NCBI GenBank assembly: GCA_948567375.1
Contig: OX419757.1
Coordinates: 76,322,001-76,386,000, forward strand
Reading direction: 5' to 3'
DNA: 64,000 bases
Source of the DNA: Lunularia cruciata
Taxonomy: Eukaryota; Streptophyta; Marchantiopsida; Lunulariales; Lunulariaceae
Under the pieces are notes generated by a model. It saw only the letters and a program-made list of their open reading frames with translations, ran no database searches and was not told where the DNA came from. How positions within the stretch are numbered: the first letter of the stretch is position 1; every line of letters starts with the position of its first letter. Shown here piece by piece: positions 1 through 9,284 of this stretch. Made by a program: the position numbers and the translations under genes.

Positions 1-754
1 CAATGGGATTGAAAGCTCGACCTATGCAAGTCTGTTTCACTTGCAAGGTATGATATCTAATCGGGGTTGTAGAATTTTGGTTGATTTTGGAAGTTCAAAG
101 AATTGCATGTCTATGTAAGTAGCAAAGGAATTGGGTATTCCTATCAAGCCAGTGATTGGAAGTAGTTTGATGATGGCGGATGGTAGAAAGGGTTATGCAT
201 TCCGCACCTTGCATCTTGTTACCTTCAAGATTGGGAAGGAGTATTTGGAGTGTATGAGGTTTGTAGTGGCACCTCTACACTATGATATCATTTTGGGTCT
301 ACCTTGGCTTGAATGTCATAAGGTTCAATTTGATTGGACCCAACGCCAAATTCAAGTACAACACCAAGGTAGGAATTTCCTATTAGGTTGTATGGCACCT
401 CTGAGTAAGACACCTAAGAATAGTCAGTCCCAAGATGGGAAGTTTGTCGAGAAGGTAGCCATAGAGCAAATCTGGAAGGGAGATGAGTCCCAAGATGGGA
501 AGTTTGCCAGGAAGGCAACCATAGAACAAGCTTGGAAGAGAGATGAGTCCCTAGAAGGGAAGTTTGTTAATGAAGCAGCCATAGAGCAAGCTTTGGAGGA
601 AGATAAGTCTATATTTGCGGTGTGGATCAAGCCGATTGCACAAGAACAATCTAAGGAAGGCCAAGTGCCGCATCAAGCAATGGTTGATTGGATAGTTCAG
701 GAGTTTGCAGATGTGTTTTCGGATGATCTGCCAAAGGGATTACCCTCCGATTGA
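1..754 (+). pseudogene. Retropepsin-like aspartic protease and linker of element A
   Basis: The frame reads ILVDFGSSKNCMS near 80-114, matching the active-site strand of gypsy proteases (hydrophobic-hydrophobic-D-x-G/S), and YDIILGLPWL near 281-310, the conserved C-terminal ILG(M/L)xWL stretch. A TAA stop at 115-117 follows the active site, so the 131 ATG is only the first Met after that stop and not the true start. The C-terminal third (431-610) is a three-fold 20-residue repeat leading into the region before reverse transcriptase. A second stop at 752-754 separates it from the RT frame. Cleavage of the gag-pol polyprotein is the family role; this copy is inactive. Confidence 0.85.
431..610 (+). 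repeat. 3 x 60-bp in-frame tandem repeat in the protease-RT linker
   Basis: Three consecutive 60-bp units encode 20-residue repeats of the pattern (Q/L)(D/E)GKFxxKAxIEQxxKxDES. The same three units are present in copy B at 17,533-17,712, so the array predates both insertions. Confidence 0.9.
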
Positions 755-757
755 GGT

Positions 758-1390
758 ATGCCCTTCAAGATTGAGTTATTGCTAGAGAGTACTCCAATGA
801 GTAGACCAATCTATCGGCTCTCACCAAAGGAGTTGGAGGAGTTGCAAACAACACTTACAGAGTTGTTGGAGAAGGATTTCATACAACATAGTACCTCTCC
901 TTGGGGAGCACCGGTACTATTTGTTCCAAAGAAGGATAGAGGACTTCGTTTCTATATTGATTATCATGGACTCAATAAGCAAACCGTGAAGAATGCATAT
1001 CCCTTGCCTCGGATCAATGACGTGCTTGATCAACTAAGTGGAGCACGCTACTTTTCCAAGCTGGATCTTTGTAGCGGCTATTGGCAAATTCCTATTGAAG
1101 GAGAGGACGTACAAAAGACTGCTTTTCGCATAAGGTATGGACATTTTGAGTGGAGAGTTCTACCTTTCGGACTCACTAATGCTCCAACAGTCTTCATGGA
1201 TCAGATGCATTAGGTGTTGGAAGGACTATTGGATTGGTCCATGGTGGTGTTCTTAGATGATATCTTAATCTATAGTAGGACAGAGGCAGAACACATGAAT
1301 CATGTGCGAGAAGTCCTAAGATGACTACGATAGTGGAAATTTTACTACAAAAAGTCAAAGTGTGCTTTTTGGCAGAAGGAGGTTACCTTC
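758..1390 (+). pseudogene. Reverse transcriptase of element A
   Basis: Recognisable Ty3/gypsy [11 protein letters not shown]...[21 protein letters not shown], then [44 protein letters not shown] and the catalytic FLDD at 1250-1261 followed by ILIYS. A TAG at 1211-1213 sits between the PFGLTNAP and FLDD motifs, and further stops occur near 1321 and 1333. The polymerase copies element RNA to DNA in the cytoplasmic particle; here it is a pseudogene. Confidence 0.93.
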
Positions 1391-2041
1391 TTGGGTCATA
1401 AGATCTCATTAGAGGGGATCAAGATAGAAGAAGAGAAGATCAAGGCCATTACTGATTGGCCTACCCCAAAGGATGCTACAGAAGTACAAGCATTCAATGG
1501 ATTGGCCAGTTTTTACCGACGGTTCATCCACTATTATGCTCACGTGGCTGCACCATTGATTGACCTCTTGGGAAAGAACTCAAGCTTCCAGTGGACCACC
1601 CAGCATGAAGAAGCATTCCAGAAGTTAAAGCATATGGTGTCTTCAAGACCTATTCTTCAACCATATGATCCTCAACTACCTTGTGTGGTTGATTTTGATG
1701 CTTCTAACTTTGCAATTGGAGTTGTGTTGCAACAAGAATTTCCAGATGCACTACATCCTATTGCCTTTGTGTCTCGCCGACTAAATACAACTGAAAGAAA
1801 TTACTCTGCTTGAGATTGGGAACAACTTGCAATGGTATATGCCACCAAGGTATGGAGGCATTATCTCTTGGGGAAACAAGTGATCATGCAAACTGATCAC
1901 AAGCCATTGTTGCAGACCTTACACTTGGAGCACATGAAAAGTCGGCATCATCGATGGGAAGAGCAACTCCAATTGTTTGACATCAAACTTGAGTACAAAC
2001 CAGGTTGGTTCCATGTCATCCCTGATGCTCTATCACAATGA
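1391..2041 (+). pseudogene. RT connection and RNase H of element A
   Basis: The frame begins with GHKISLEGIKIEEEKIKAI, the gypsy RT tail, followed by FNGLASFYRRFI. RNase H then shows PCVVDFDASNFAIGVVLQQ (first catalytic Asp), FVSRRLNTTERNYS (catalytic Glu) and QTDHKPLLQ (catalytic Asp). In-frame TGA codons at 1811-1813 and 2039-2041 interrupt it. It removes the RNA strand during reverse transcription in intact relatives. Confidence 0.92.
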
Positions 2042-2047
2042 CCTGAT

Positions 2048-3338
2048 TTGAAGGATCTTCCTCTCATCACGACGGCAATTACAACTGTGTCCATTGACCC
2101 TAAGGTCCATAATGAGTTTCAATCAGCTCTACAACAAGATCTCTTCTTCCAAATGGTACACGGTCGTCTGACAGCATGCGATAAGGAGTACAACACCTTC
2201 TCCTTCAAGGAAAGCATTTTATTCCATGCAGACCAGATCTATGTTCCAGCCAAAGGTGATCTTCGACTTGTGTGTCTTCAAGAAGCCCATGATTTACCAA
2301 AAGCTGGCCACATGGGAGTGGACAAGACCTTGGGCACCCTCCAATGCCAATGGTGGTGGCCCAACATGACACGAGATGTTCAAGACTTTGTTCGATCATG
2401 TGAGAGTTGCCAACGGAACAAGGCCAGCAACCAGAAGCCAAGTGGACTCCTTCAACCACTCACCATTCCATCCGCTTGTTGGGAGCATGTGAGCTTGGAT
2501 CTCATCATATCCTTGCCAAAGACAAAACAAGTACATACCGCAATCGTGGTGTTTGTGGATAAGCTTAGTAAGCAAATCCACTTGGCACCAACCTGTGATA
2601 CCGTGGATGCTCCAACCTTAGCGCAAATCTACTTCAACAATGTCTCCAAGCATCATGGGATGCCACGTGTACTCATCTCCGACTGTGATCCTCAATTTAC
2701 CGGGAAGTTTTGGCAAGCACTCTTCCAAATACTCGGCATCAAGCTTGCTTTGTCCACGGCCTATCATCCTCAAACTGATGGACAAACCGAACATGCCAAT
2801 CGTACATTGGAGGATATATTGCGGGCCTTTGTCAATGTCCACCATACCAACTGGGATGAATGTCTTGCAACTGCAAAATTTGCCCAACAATTCCAAATAG
2901 GCAAGCACCGGATTTTCTCCCTTCTTTCTCAATTTTGGCCAAGATCCACTTGTTCCAGATTCTCTTCTTGCTCCCTTTCCCTCTCAAGTTCCTCATACTT
3001 CCACATTCTTGACCACTATATCCCAATCTCTCCAACAAGCCAAGTCTCACCTTCTTGTTGCTCAGAATCGCCAAAAACAATATGCGGACCACCATTGTCG
3101 TGATCTCACCTTTGAAGTTGGCGATAAAGTCATGCTCTCCTGTAGTAACCTCCCTCTCCCACTTGATACCCAAGTTTGTAAACTTGCTCCTAATTGGATA
3201 GGACCCTTTGATATCACCCACATTGTCTCTCTTGTTGCTTATCAACTTGCCTTGCCTTGTCATATGCATATCCATCCTATCTTTCATATTTCCAAGTTGA
3301 AACCCTTTGTTCCTAACCCCTCTTCCTTTTCCTCTTGA
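2048..3338 (+). pseudogene. Integrase of element A
   Basis: The H-H-C-C zinc-binding N-terminus is visible (HDLPKAGHMGVDKTL then CESCQRNK), followed by the DDE core: SLDLI, LISDCDPQFTGKFW and HPQTDGQTEHANRTLED. A frameshift near 2885 moves the rest into the +1 frame, where QSLQQAKSHLL and FEVGDKVMLS (GPY/F-type C-terminal region) continue to 3338. It inserts the cDNA into the host genome in active family members. Confidence 0.92.
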
Positions 3339-3379
3339 GTCCAACCTCCTCCTCTGCATGTCCCTATCAATGATCATGA

Positions 3380-3570
3380 GGAGAACAAAGTTGATTGTAT
3401 CCTTGCACGTTGTCATATTCAATGAGGCTGTTGCCAACATACAGAGTACAAGGTCCTTTGGAAAGGGTATCCCCTTCATGATGCCACATGGGAACCTCTT
3501 TCCCACCTCCAAAATGCACATATGGCCATCAAGGAATTTGAAGCTTCATTGGCGACGAGGACGTCACCAA
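3380..3570 (+). pseudogene. Chromodomain at the integrase C-terminus of element A
   Basis: After an in-frame TGA the frame reads TEYKVLWKGYPLHDATWEP followed by LSHLQNAHMAIKEFE. This is the chromodomain signature (aromatic cage Y and W, then WEPxxxL and a C-terminal helix). Chromodomains on integrases are known to steer insertion towards methylated-histone chromatin. The sequence runs directly into a purine-rich tract (agcgggggaa) that should prime plus-strand synthesis at the 3' LTR. Confidence 0.85.
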
Positions 3571-3663
3571 CTAGTAGCGGGGGAATATATAACAATATGG
3601 AGTTTAGCGACGAAGTTAGTTGGGCTTACAAAGTAGAGAATAAGACAAAATAGCCTAGAATAT

Positions 3664-3880
3664 TCTAGAAGTATCTAAGAAGCTTCTTGGGAAGCTTCCC
3701 AACTAGTTAACTTACGCCCTAAGCAAGTAGCTTCTAGAAGGAAGCTTCTAGAAGCTTCTAACTAGCTTAGCTTGCACTCCAAGTAGGGGGCTTCTAGAAG
3801 GAAGCTTCTTGAGAAGCTTCATGGTTAACTTGGCTTGCACTCCAAGAAAGCGGCTCAAGGAAGCTTCTTGAGAAGCTTCA
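3664..3880 (+). promoter_or_regulatory. Heat-shock-element array in LTR A
   Basis: Alternating nGAAn/nTTCn units are clustered here. The best is GAAGCTTCTAGAAGCTTC at 3741-3758, four perfectly phased units (GAA-2-TTC-2-GAA-2-TTC), meeting the canonical HSE consensus. Further TTCTAGAA and GAAGCTTC pairs occur at about 3663-3700, 3731-3740, 3791-3820 and 3859-3879. The array lies 20 to 235 bp upstream of the TATA box. Heat inducibility is inferred from the motif and not shown. Confidence 0.75.
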
Positions 3881-3898
3881 TGGGTCTTGTATGCTATC

Positions 3899-3906
3899 TA
3901 TAAATA
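3899..3906 (+). promoter_or_regulatory. TATA box of LTR A
   Basis: TATAAATA lies about 105 bp before the LTR end and immediately downstream of the HSE array. The equivalent positions in B (21,743-21,748) and C (13,840-13,847, minus strand) also carry TATAAA-type boxes. Confidence 0.75.
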
Positions 3907-4030
3907 CCAAAGCCGAAGCTCATGCTAGGCATTCAGAGTTTTCCCTCATTCAAGTGTCCCAATGTGAGGTTCCATTCTCCTATTTCTCTCCTTGGTTTTG
4001 GTCTTTTACAATGCTTTAGTACCATAGGAG

Positions 4031-5030
4031 ATCACTCAAATTTGGAGTACAAGTGGGATTGTTCTATCCACCTTGGATGTTCTATTGTGGAGTTTAGAAG
4101 AGGCATTGTAGCAACATGTAGATCAATTGGTGCAACAAGCGTGGAGTAGGACCTTCATACCATCAGGAGATGAGTGTGAGGATAGGCCTCAAGAGTTGAT
4201 TACTTTGACACCTCTAGATACTACACTTATTGCTTGGCGGTATCTAATAGAGGGAGTATGTCTATTAAAGTTGTTTGGTGGGATTAGCACTTGACTAGTT
4301 GCGGTATTACAAGCGGGTATACGAGTACAAAGGTACTTGTATGTGGAGAGATATGAGACTACTAAGCGAGTCTCTCTACATCATGTGGCACACTTAGCCT
4401 ACTAGTATCCTAAGTTATTACCAATGTTAGTGGTCAGAAGTTACCAAAAGGCCCTACCAGTAGATATTTCCTTACTGGGGTGCATGATCTAGAGAGACAT
4501 TGGCTTGTTTACTTGCTTGATTTCTGGATGGCCATGTTAGAGACATACACGTGCTGGCCAAGGTTAGGATCTTTAGGATCCTTGTTCAGGTGTGTTTTAG
4601 GAGATGTTACGGATACTACAACATCTTTAGGTTCATTAGTCCATTTATCCAACTTACATTTTGGAGAACGTTCCTTTGATGGATCATTCTCGTACCCGAG
4701 TGGTGGCAAGTACACATCAAGTCCATTCTTGGATGGGACCTAAGTATTGTTAGATGCAACCAACGTAGGATCACGAGCTCATTGTCTTTGTCTTTGGTGG
4801 AAAAAAATTTTACCCAGAGAGGTTTTACAATATGCTTATGATGGGATTTGGCGACTTGACCACATCCTTGTTGATGACATCTTGGATGTTGAGAATCAGT
4901 CTCAGATAGTAGTAGTGGCTGATAGGTCACCTATGGCAATGGTGAACCTAGTTGGACAGCCTAGAGCTACATTTCCCACTCTCATGAGTTTCCCATGCTC
5001 TCATGCTTTTTGAGAAGGAGGACTTGGACT
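4031..5030 (+). pseudogene. DNMT3-like C5-cytosine DNA methyltransferase domain of D1
   Basis: In the frame starting at 4031 the C5-MTase motifs come in canonical order. Motif I is GVCLLKLFGGIS...LVAVLQAGI with an acidic VERYE after it (about 4255-4365). Motif IV is LISGWPC with the catalytic Cys codon TGT at 4535-4537, the following Gln now TAG. Motif VI is YILENVPLM with Glu-Asn at 4664-4669. After a frameshift near 4740, motif VIII reads LLDATNVGSRAH (about 4748-4783), followed by DDILDVENQSQ and ADRSPM. The order I-IV-VI-VIII excludes a rearranged DRM-type enzyme. Stops at several CAG-like positions show it is dead. Copies D2 and D3 carry the same domain at the same place in pol. Confidence 0.82.
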
Positions 5031-5032
5031 GG

Positions 5033-5575
5033 TGTCATGCCATTTGTAGTGTCACATCTAGATTGCTCAAACATTGAACTTCTAGTGATAGTAGTTTTAG
5101 AAGCATTTTGGCAGTTACTCATAGACTACTTTTCGATGGTCAAATTTTGTATTAGGATATTGACTTCATGGTGGGACCCACCGTCACTTGCACCATTCAC
5201 ACTGTCAAGTGTGCCGTCAGTGGGACCGTTGGGATGAGACTTAGGTCAAAATCAAGAGTATACCCTGGAAGTGCAGCTCTAGAGAGCTCACTTCTTTGAT
5301 GTTGAGCCTTTGAGTTCCTAGCTAGAGTGGATAGAAAGCCGGTGGGCATCACTTGGATTCTCTTAGCTAGAGTGGGTGTGGCTTGACTGTAATTAGTGCC
5401 TTGTTGTTGGTAAATTGTTGAGGATCAAACCAAGTATTGATCTAAGTTCAATTGATTTGAGTTGAAAATGATTAGATTATTGTTGCACTTTAGAGTTTAT
5501 GTATGAATTATGTGTAAGTTGTGCTTCTATAGTGTATGATGTTGATAGCGATGTATGTTGTGTAACAATGTATAT
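5033..5575 (+). repeat. D-family LTR inside D1, truncated by F remnant
   Basis: It starts TGTCATGCCATTTG and aligns over its length with the LTRs at 8,173, 10,839, 15,221, 21,856 (minus) and 47,435 (minus). The last about 90 bp are the TTGCACTTTAGAG module. It is cut at about 5575 where F-type sequence begins. Confidence 0.75.
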
Positions 5576-6588
5576 ACTCTAACTTCCTCTAATCCCTCTA
5601 GCAAAACTCCCCAAGTCACCTTCATTGTATTCCGAGGTCCAACTACCTCGGATTTAGTCATCTTGAAGCACTCACTCACGCATGCACGCACGCACTCACT
5701 CACCGACCCACACTTCTCTAAAGTGTCAAATGTCAAATCCAAAGACACCTGCACTCCTATCTCTCTTACTTTGGGTCTAACTATTATCAATTCTTTTGCT
5801 AATTCTACTATATCCTCATCAAAAATTGTAATTGAATTGTAATTCCCGGCCGATGCACCACATGAATACACTATCTACACCTTCAATTTGTAATCCACTT
5901 TCCCCTAATCACTCATGTTACTAACCCGAAGACACTTACTGTCGGATCCTGCACTTCGGGTTTATTCACTACTGTTACTTCTCCTTCAATTTCTATCATA
6001 TCTTCAATCAGAATTGAAATTGAAGTCATAGGTATCCTAACTATCTTCTTTCTCTACTCTAACTTCCTTTGATCCCTCTAGCAAAACTCCCCAAGTCACC
6101 TTCATTGCATTCCGAGGTCCAACTACCTCGGATTTAGTCATCTTGAAGCAAAGTCTTTAGACCCGAAGTCATGTAAACCCGAAATACATCTACTCTTGAA
6201 ACTTCAAATGCTTGTAACTTCTTCTACAGACCTCTAAACTTTGCAATTTTAGTGGCAATGGAGAGCCCTGAACAAGACGCTTCCAACGAGATATAGCATG
6301 CTTGATTTGAAATTGTTTTCACTGAGATATGGCCCCCGCAAGAATCCTGACCTATAACCTCCCTTCCTCCTTCGGCGTCTGATCCCAGTTTTTCCTACTC
6401 TGATGCGAAGTAAACTTCTTTGGGTTTGATCCAGTCTGAGTCATTCTTCCTCTTACATGAAGTTGACTTCCTCAAGTCTGATCAAAACACAGGTTTCCAC
6501 TCATTTCTTCTCCATTTGCTTTCAATTTGGTTTCAGCAGTGCATTTCTTCTTCTAAACTCATCCAAAATGAAAAATGTGGGTACCACA
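5576..6588 (+). repeat. Internally deleted F-family remnant
   Basis: The right end AAAATGTGGGTACCACA equals the right ends of F1 (26,584) and F3 (37,135), and part of the body matches the coding tail of F3 near 34,150-34,340. A 95-bp block (5,576-5,671) is repeated directly at 6,055-6,150. Most of the ORF and the TGTGACAACCC end are missing. Confidence 0.6.
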
Positions 6589-6699
6589 CTAACTCTAGCT
6601 AATCATGACTAATGTAGAACCATCCTTTATCTCTATATAAATAATATCTCTCAAGTACTTGTGATACTAAGCTAAATATCACAATACCACACACATGCA

Positions 6700-7560
6700 C
6701 AAATGGGTGTTATAGTACATATAGCTTACTCTAGAGTCATTATTGGTGGCATGGTATGCAGACCAATGTATAGCAGTTTGTTGCCAAATGTGTGGTTTGT
6801 GATCAAGTTAGAGCATCATTTAATGCTCCTATGCCATAGTTGCACTCATTATCTATCATGGGAGTGGGTTACCGCTGGAGTTTGGACTTTGCCGTTGATC
6901 ATGAGACATCATCAGTATGTTTTGGTGATGGTGGAGCACTTCTCCAAGTGGATTGAGTTGGTGGCACTTCTTGACAAGTCCATTGAAGGGACAACTTACT
7001 CATTCTTTGATCGGGTTCTCACTCATTTTGTTCCACCAACTGAGGTTTTGACTGATCAAGGTATAAAGTTCTTGTCAAGTCTTGTATGACAAGGCTTTGA
7101 TTGATTATCATACTACCTCCCAAGACCACCCTGAGGCAAATGGCTTAGCAAAGAGAGTGGTTTAGATGGTGAAGAAAGGATTGCAAAAGTATGGTTTGCA
7201 GAGAGGCCACTTGGGAGATTGGGGTCTCTAATAACCTTGGTTGGCCATGATCTATTGGTTCAACCGGCAAGCCTTCTTAGCATCCTTCTCTCCTTACTTT
7301 CTACTCTATGGAAAAGATTCAGATTTACCTATAGCCATTCATTGAGATGCTATTGGAGTTTTGGACTTGGATGATCTAGATGTATGGATGAGCACATGTT
7401 CTCAACGAGCAGAGATCTTTTGGAGAGTGATGCCGATGGCCTTGGAGAACTTGGCAATTGCTCAGCATAAAGATACCTTATGCTATGCTACCATTTGAGG
7501 AGAAGGTTATAGACCCTTGATCCGTTGATTTCATCCAAGTGATTATCTATAATAGACAAC
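6700..7560 (+). pseudogene. Integrase of D1
   Basis: Fragments in two frames read HYWWHGMQTN...QQFVAKCVVCDQVRASFN (zinc-binding HHCC tail and core start), then MVEHFSKWIEL and PPTEVLTDQGIKF (second catalytic Asp), then a degraded HPEANG segment carrying the Glu. The same stretches occur on the minus strand at 30,601-31,050 (D2) and + strand at 43,764 (D5). This integrase is clearly different from the one in chromovirus A. Confidence 0.8.
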
Positions 7561-7597
7561 ATCAATAACACTTGATGTTTCGATAGGTCGCATTATC

Positions 7598-7905
7598 TTG
7601 AGAATGCGCAAGGTTTTGCTATTTGGAGCCCTTGTGTTGGAAGGACGTGATGGTGTTATTTGGAAGGATCATGTGTGCAATTGTGCACCATACCACCTCC
7701 AAAACATTGATGGTACTATGGATCCAAGCTTGGCACTTGTATGTGCAGGCTTAAGATGTATGTTATGTGGCTCTTTTGGTGGAGGTGCTACTATGTTAGT
7801 GCGTGATAGTTGTTCGAGAGAATGGCATATGGCATGTATATATATCCTTCCCTTACGGTAGTTCCTCAAGGACAATGGTTATGTCCTAGATGTACTTGAC
7901 CTATA
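7598..7905 (+). pseudogene. PHD zinc finger at the 3' end of D1
   Basis: The frame from 7598 reaches CMLCGSFGGGATML (Cys pair at 7757-7768), then V-R-D-S-C, where Arg (CGT, 7802-7804) replaces the expected Cys, then SREWHMAC (His 7826-7828, Cys 7835-7837). The final C-P-R-C pair (7882-7893, VVPQGQWLCPRCT then stop) lies in a shifted frame. The spacing C-x2-C...C-x2-C-x4-H-x2-C...C-x2-C is that of a PHD finger, a histone-tail reader fold. D5 and D2 conserve the same finger after integrase. Confidence 0.78.
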
Positions 7906-8172
7906 GCTAGTTCATTTTTTATATGGTATAGATTGCAGATAGATGACTAACGATGGGACTCTATAGCACCTGGCCTTCTGATCTTTGCCCATTATATGGT
8001 ATACCATATAATGGTATACCATATAATGTAGTAGATGGCTATTTGGAGTTAGAGGGACCTAACCAGCAGCTAGGAGGGCAATTGTGGCACTTTAGAGTCT
8101 ATGTATAACTTATGTGTGAGTTGTGCTTCTATAGCGTATGATGTTGACAATGATGTATATATGCACGATAGT

Positions 8173-8735
8173 TGTCACACCATTTGTAGTGTCATATCTA
8201 GATTGCTTGGACATTGGAGTTGCAGTGATAGTAGTTAGAGGTATTTCCCATAGACTACTTTCCAACAGCCAAATTTTGTGTGTAGGGTACCAACTTCATG
8301 GTAGGGCTCACCGTCACTTTGCACCATTCATACCATTGAGTGTGCCATTAGTAGGACCGTGAGGGTTTCAGACCTAGCTTGAGTCCAAGGGTATACTTTT
8401 GAAGTGCAACTCTAGAGAGCTCACTTCTTTGATGTTGACATGTGGATAGAGTAGATAGAGGTTGGTGAGCATCCCTTCGAGTTCCAAGCTATGGTGGATA
8501 GAAGCCGGTGAGCATCATCTGGATTCTCTTAGCTAGAGTGGGAGTGCCCAGTTGTTTGCAATTTATAGAGTGGCAGATCAAGTATTGATTTGAGTTGAGT
8601 TGATTTGAGAGTTGTAAACAATCTAATTATTGTGGCACTTTAAAGTCTATGTATGACTTATGTGTGAGTTGTACTTCTATAGTGTATGATGTTGACAGCA
8701 ATCTATGTTGTGTAGCAATGTATATATGCATGACA
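8173..8735 (+). repeat. 3' LTR of D1
   Basis: It begins TGTCAC and ends GCATGACA, inverted-type termini typical of an LTR. It is preceded by an approximately 84-bp copy (8,089-8,172) of its own last 105 bp (TGGCACTTTAGAG module). The next sequence belongs to a copia remnant. Confidence 0.7.
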
Positions 8736-8969
8736 AATTGTCAAGTACAATGTTGTTTATTAAGAGCATAGGCAAAAGGCCTCAACAAGGTTAGAGTCAA
8801 AGAAATGGAGATCATAGTCATAAAAGAGAAGTGAGTTGATAGGCCGCAAGGAAGGTTGCAAAAAAATTGTGTTCTGGAATAACAACAAGCCTGATCACTC
8901 AAAAATCAATTTACATGTCCAAAGAATGAGAGAACTCAATGAACATAGCAACAAAACAAGACAATGCAC

Positions 8970-9250
8970 TTGTTTGTTGCATGGATTGTCTTGTAAAATC
9001 TTGGGTGATAGATTTTGGTGCATCCACCTTGTTGACAATAAAACCCTTATTTATCAAACAAAAAGGTAATGCAAATTGAAGACCTCTTAAAGGTCAATAT
9101 GGACATTGATAAATGTTAGATATGTTTTTGAACTAAAGAGGAATTTGATCTCCATTGGTGAGTTAGATGAGGAAGGATATCAAACATCCTTTGAAAGTAG
9201 GTAGTGGAAGGTTACTTGGAGAAACTTGATTTTGGCATGAGGACAAAAGG
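8970..9250 (+). pseudogene. Copia protease region
   Basis: SWVIDFGAST (about 9000-9035) matches the copia protease active site (WxxDSGAS), followed by LISIGELDEEGYQTSF (about 9148-9195), a well-known downstream copia segment. Frames are broken between them. Confidence 0.7.
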
Positions 9251-9284
9251 TTGGAACCTTGTATGTTTTGGAAACTCATAATAT

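Larger units (their letters stand above)
1..4010 (+). mobile_element. Ty3/gypsy chromovirus A (3' part, 5' end outside window)
   Basis: The domain order protease, reverse transcriptase, RNase H, integrase, chromodomain, LTR is read on the + strand, which is the Ty3/gypsy order, and the chromodomain places it among chromoviruses. It runs off the left edge. Its 3' LTR ends at 4010 and the next base resumes a D-family methyltransferase region, so A was inserted into D. Copies B (17,437-21,855) and C (13,738-15,220) belong to the same family. Stops and one frameshift show it is dead. Confidence 0.93.
3588..4010 (+). repeat. 3' LTR of element A (423 bp)
   Basis: It aligns end to end with LTRs B (21,429-21,855) and C (13,738-14,102). 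The start is TATAACAATATGG (TGTAACAATATGG in B, so TG has decayed to TA) directly after the polypurine tract, and the end is GGTCTTTTACA. U3 holds approximately 63-bp units with repeated GAAGCTTC blocks, followed by a TATA box. Confidence 0.9.
4011..8735 (+). mobile_element. D-family Ty3/gypsy remnant D1 (methyltransferase, integrase, PHD, LTR)
   Basis: It resumes right after LTR A. It contains the methyltransferase (4031-5030), a D LTR (5,033-5,575), an F-family remnant (5,576-6,588), integrase (6,700-7,560), a PHD finger (7,757-7,893) and the 3' LTR (8,173-8,735). The RT and RNase H present between methyltransferase and integrase in copy D2 are missing here, so this copy has suffered an internal deletion or is two pieces joined. 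Confidence 0.8.

Noticed and set aside
424-630. Minus-strand ORF over the linker repeat
   Set aside because: Antisense shadow of the 60-bp repeat; the same shadow occurs at 17,532-17,732.
2205-3521. Minus-strand ORFs of 61-229 codons across integrase A
   Set aside because: They lie antisense to integrase and chromodomain and have no domain of their own.
4031-5030. Interpretation of the methyltransferase as a plant DRM
   Set aside because: DRM enzymes have motifs VI-X before I-V; here I precedes IV, VI, VIII and X.
5669-5706. CACTCACGCATGCACGCACG run as a structured array
   Set aside because: A short simple-sequence CA/GCA run; no spacer-repeat structure as in CRISPR, which is not expected in a plant nucleus.
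7598-7861. Interpretation of the Cys-rich 3' domain as a gag zinc knuckle
   Set aside because: A CCHC knuckle is C-x2-C-x4-H-x4-C; here the pattern is C4-H-C-C2 with WH and a PxGxWxCPxC ending, which fits a PHD finger, and it lies after integrase.
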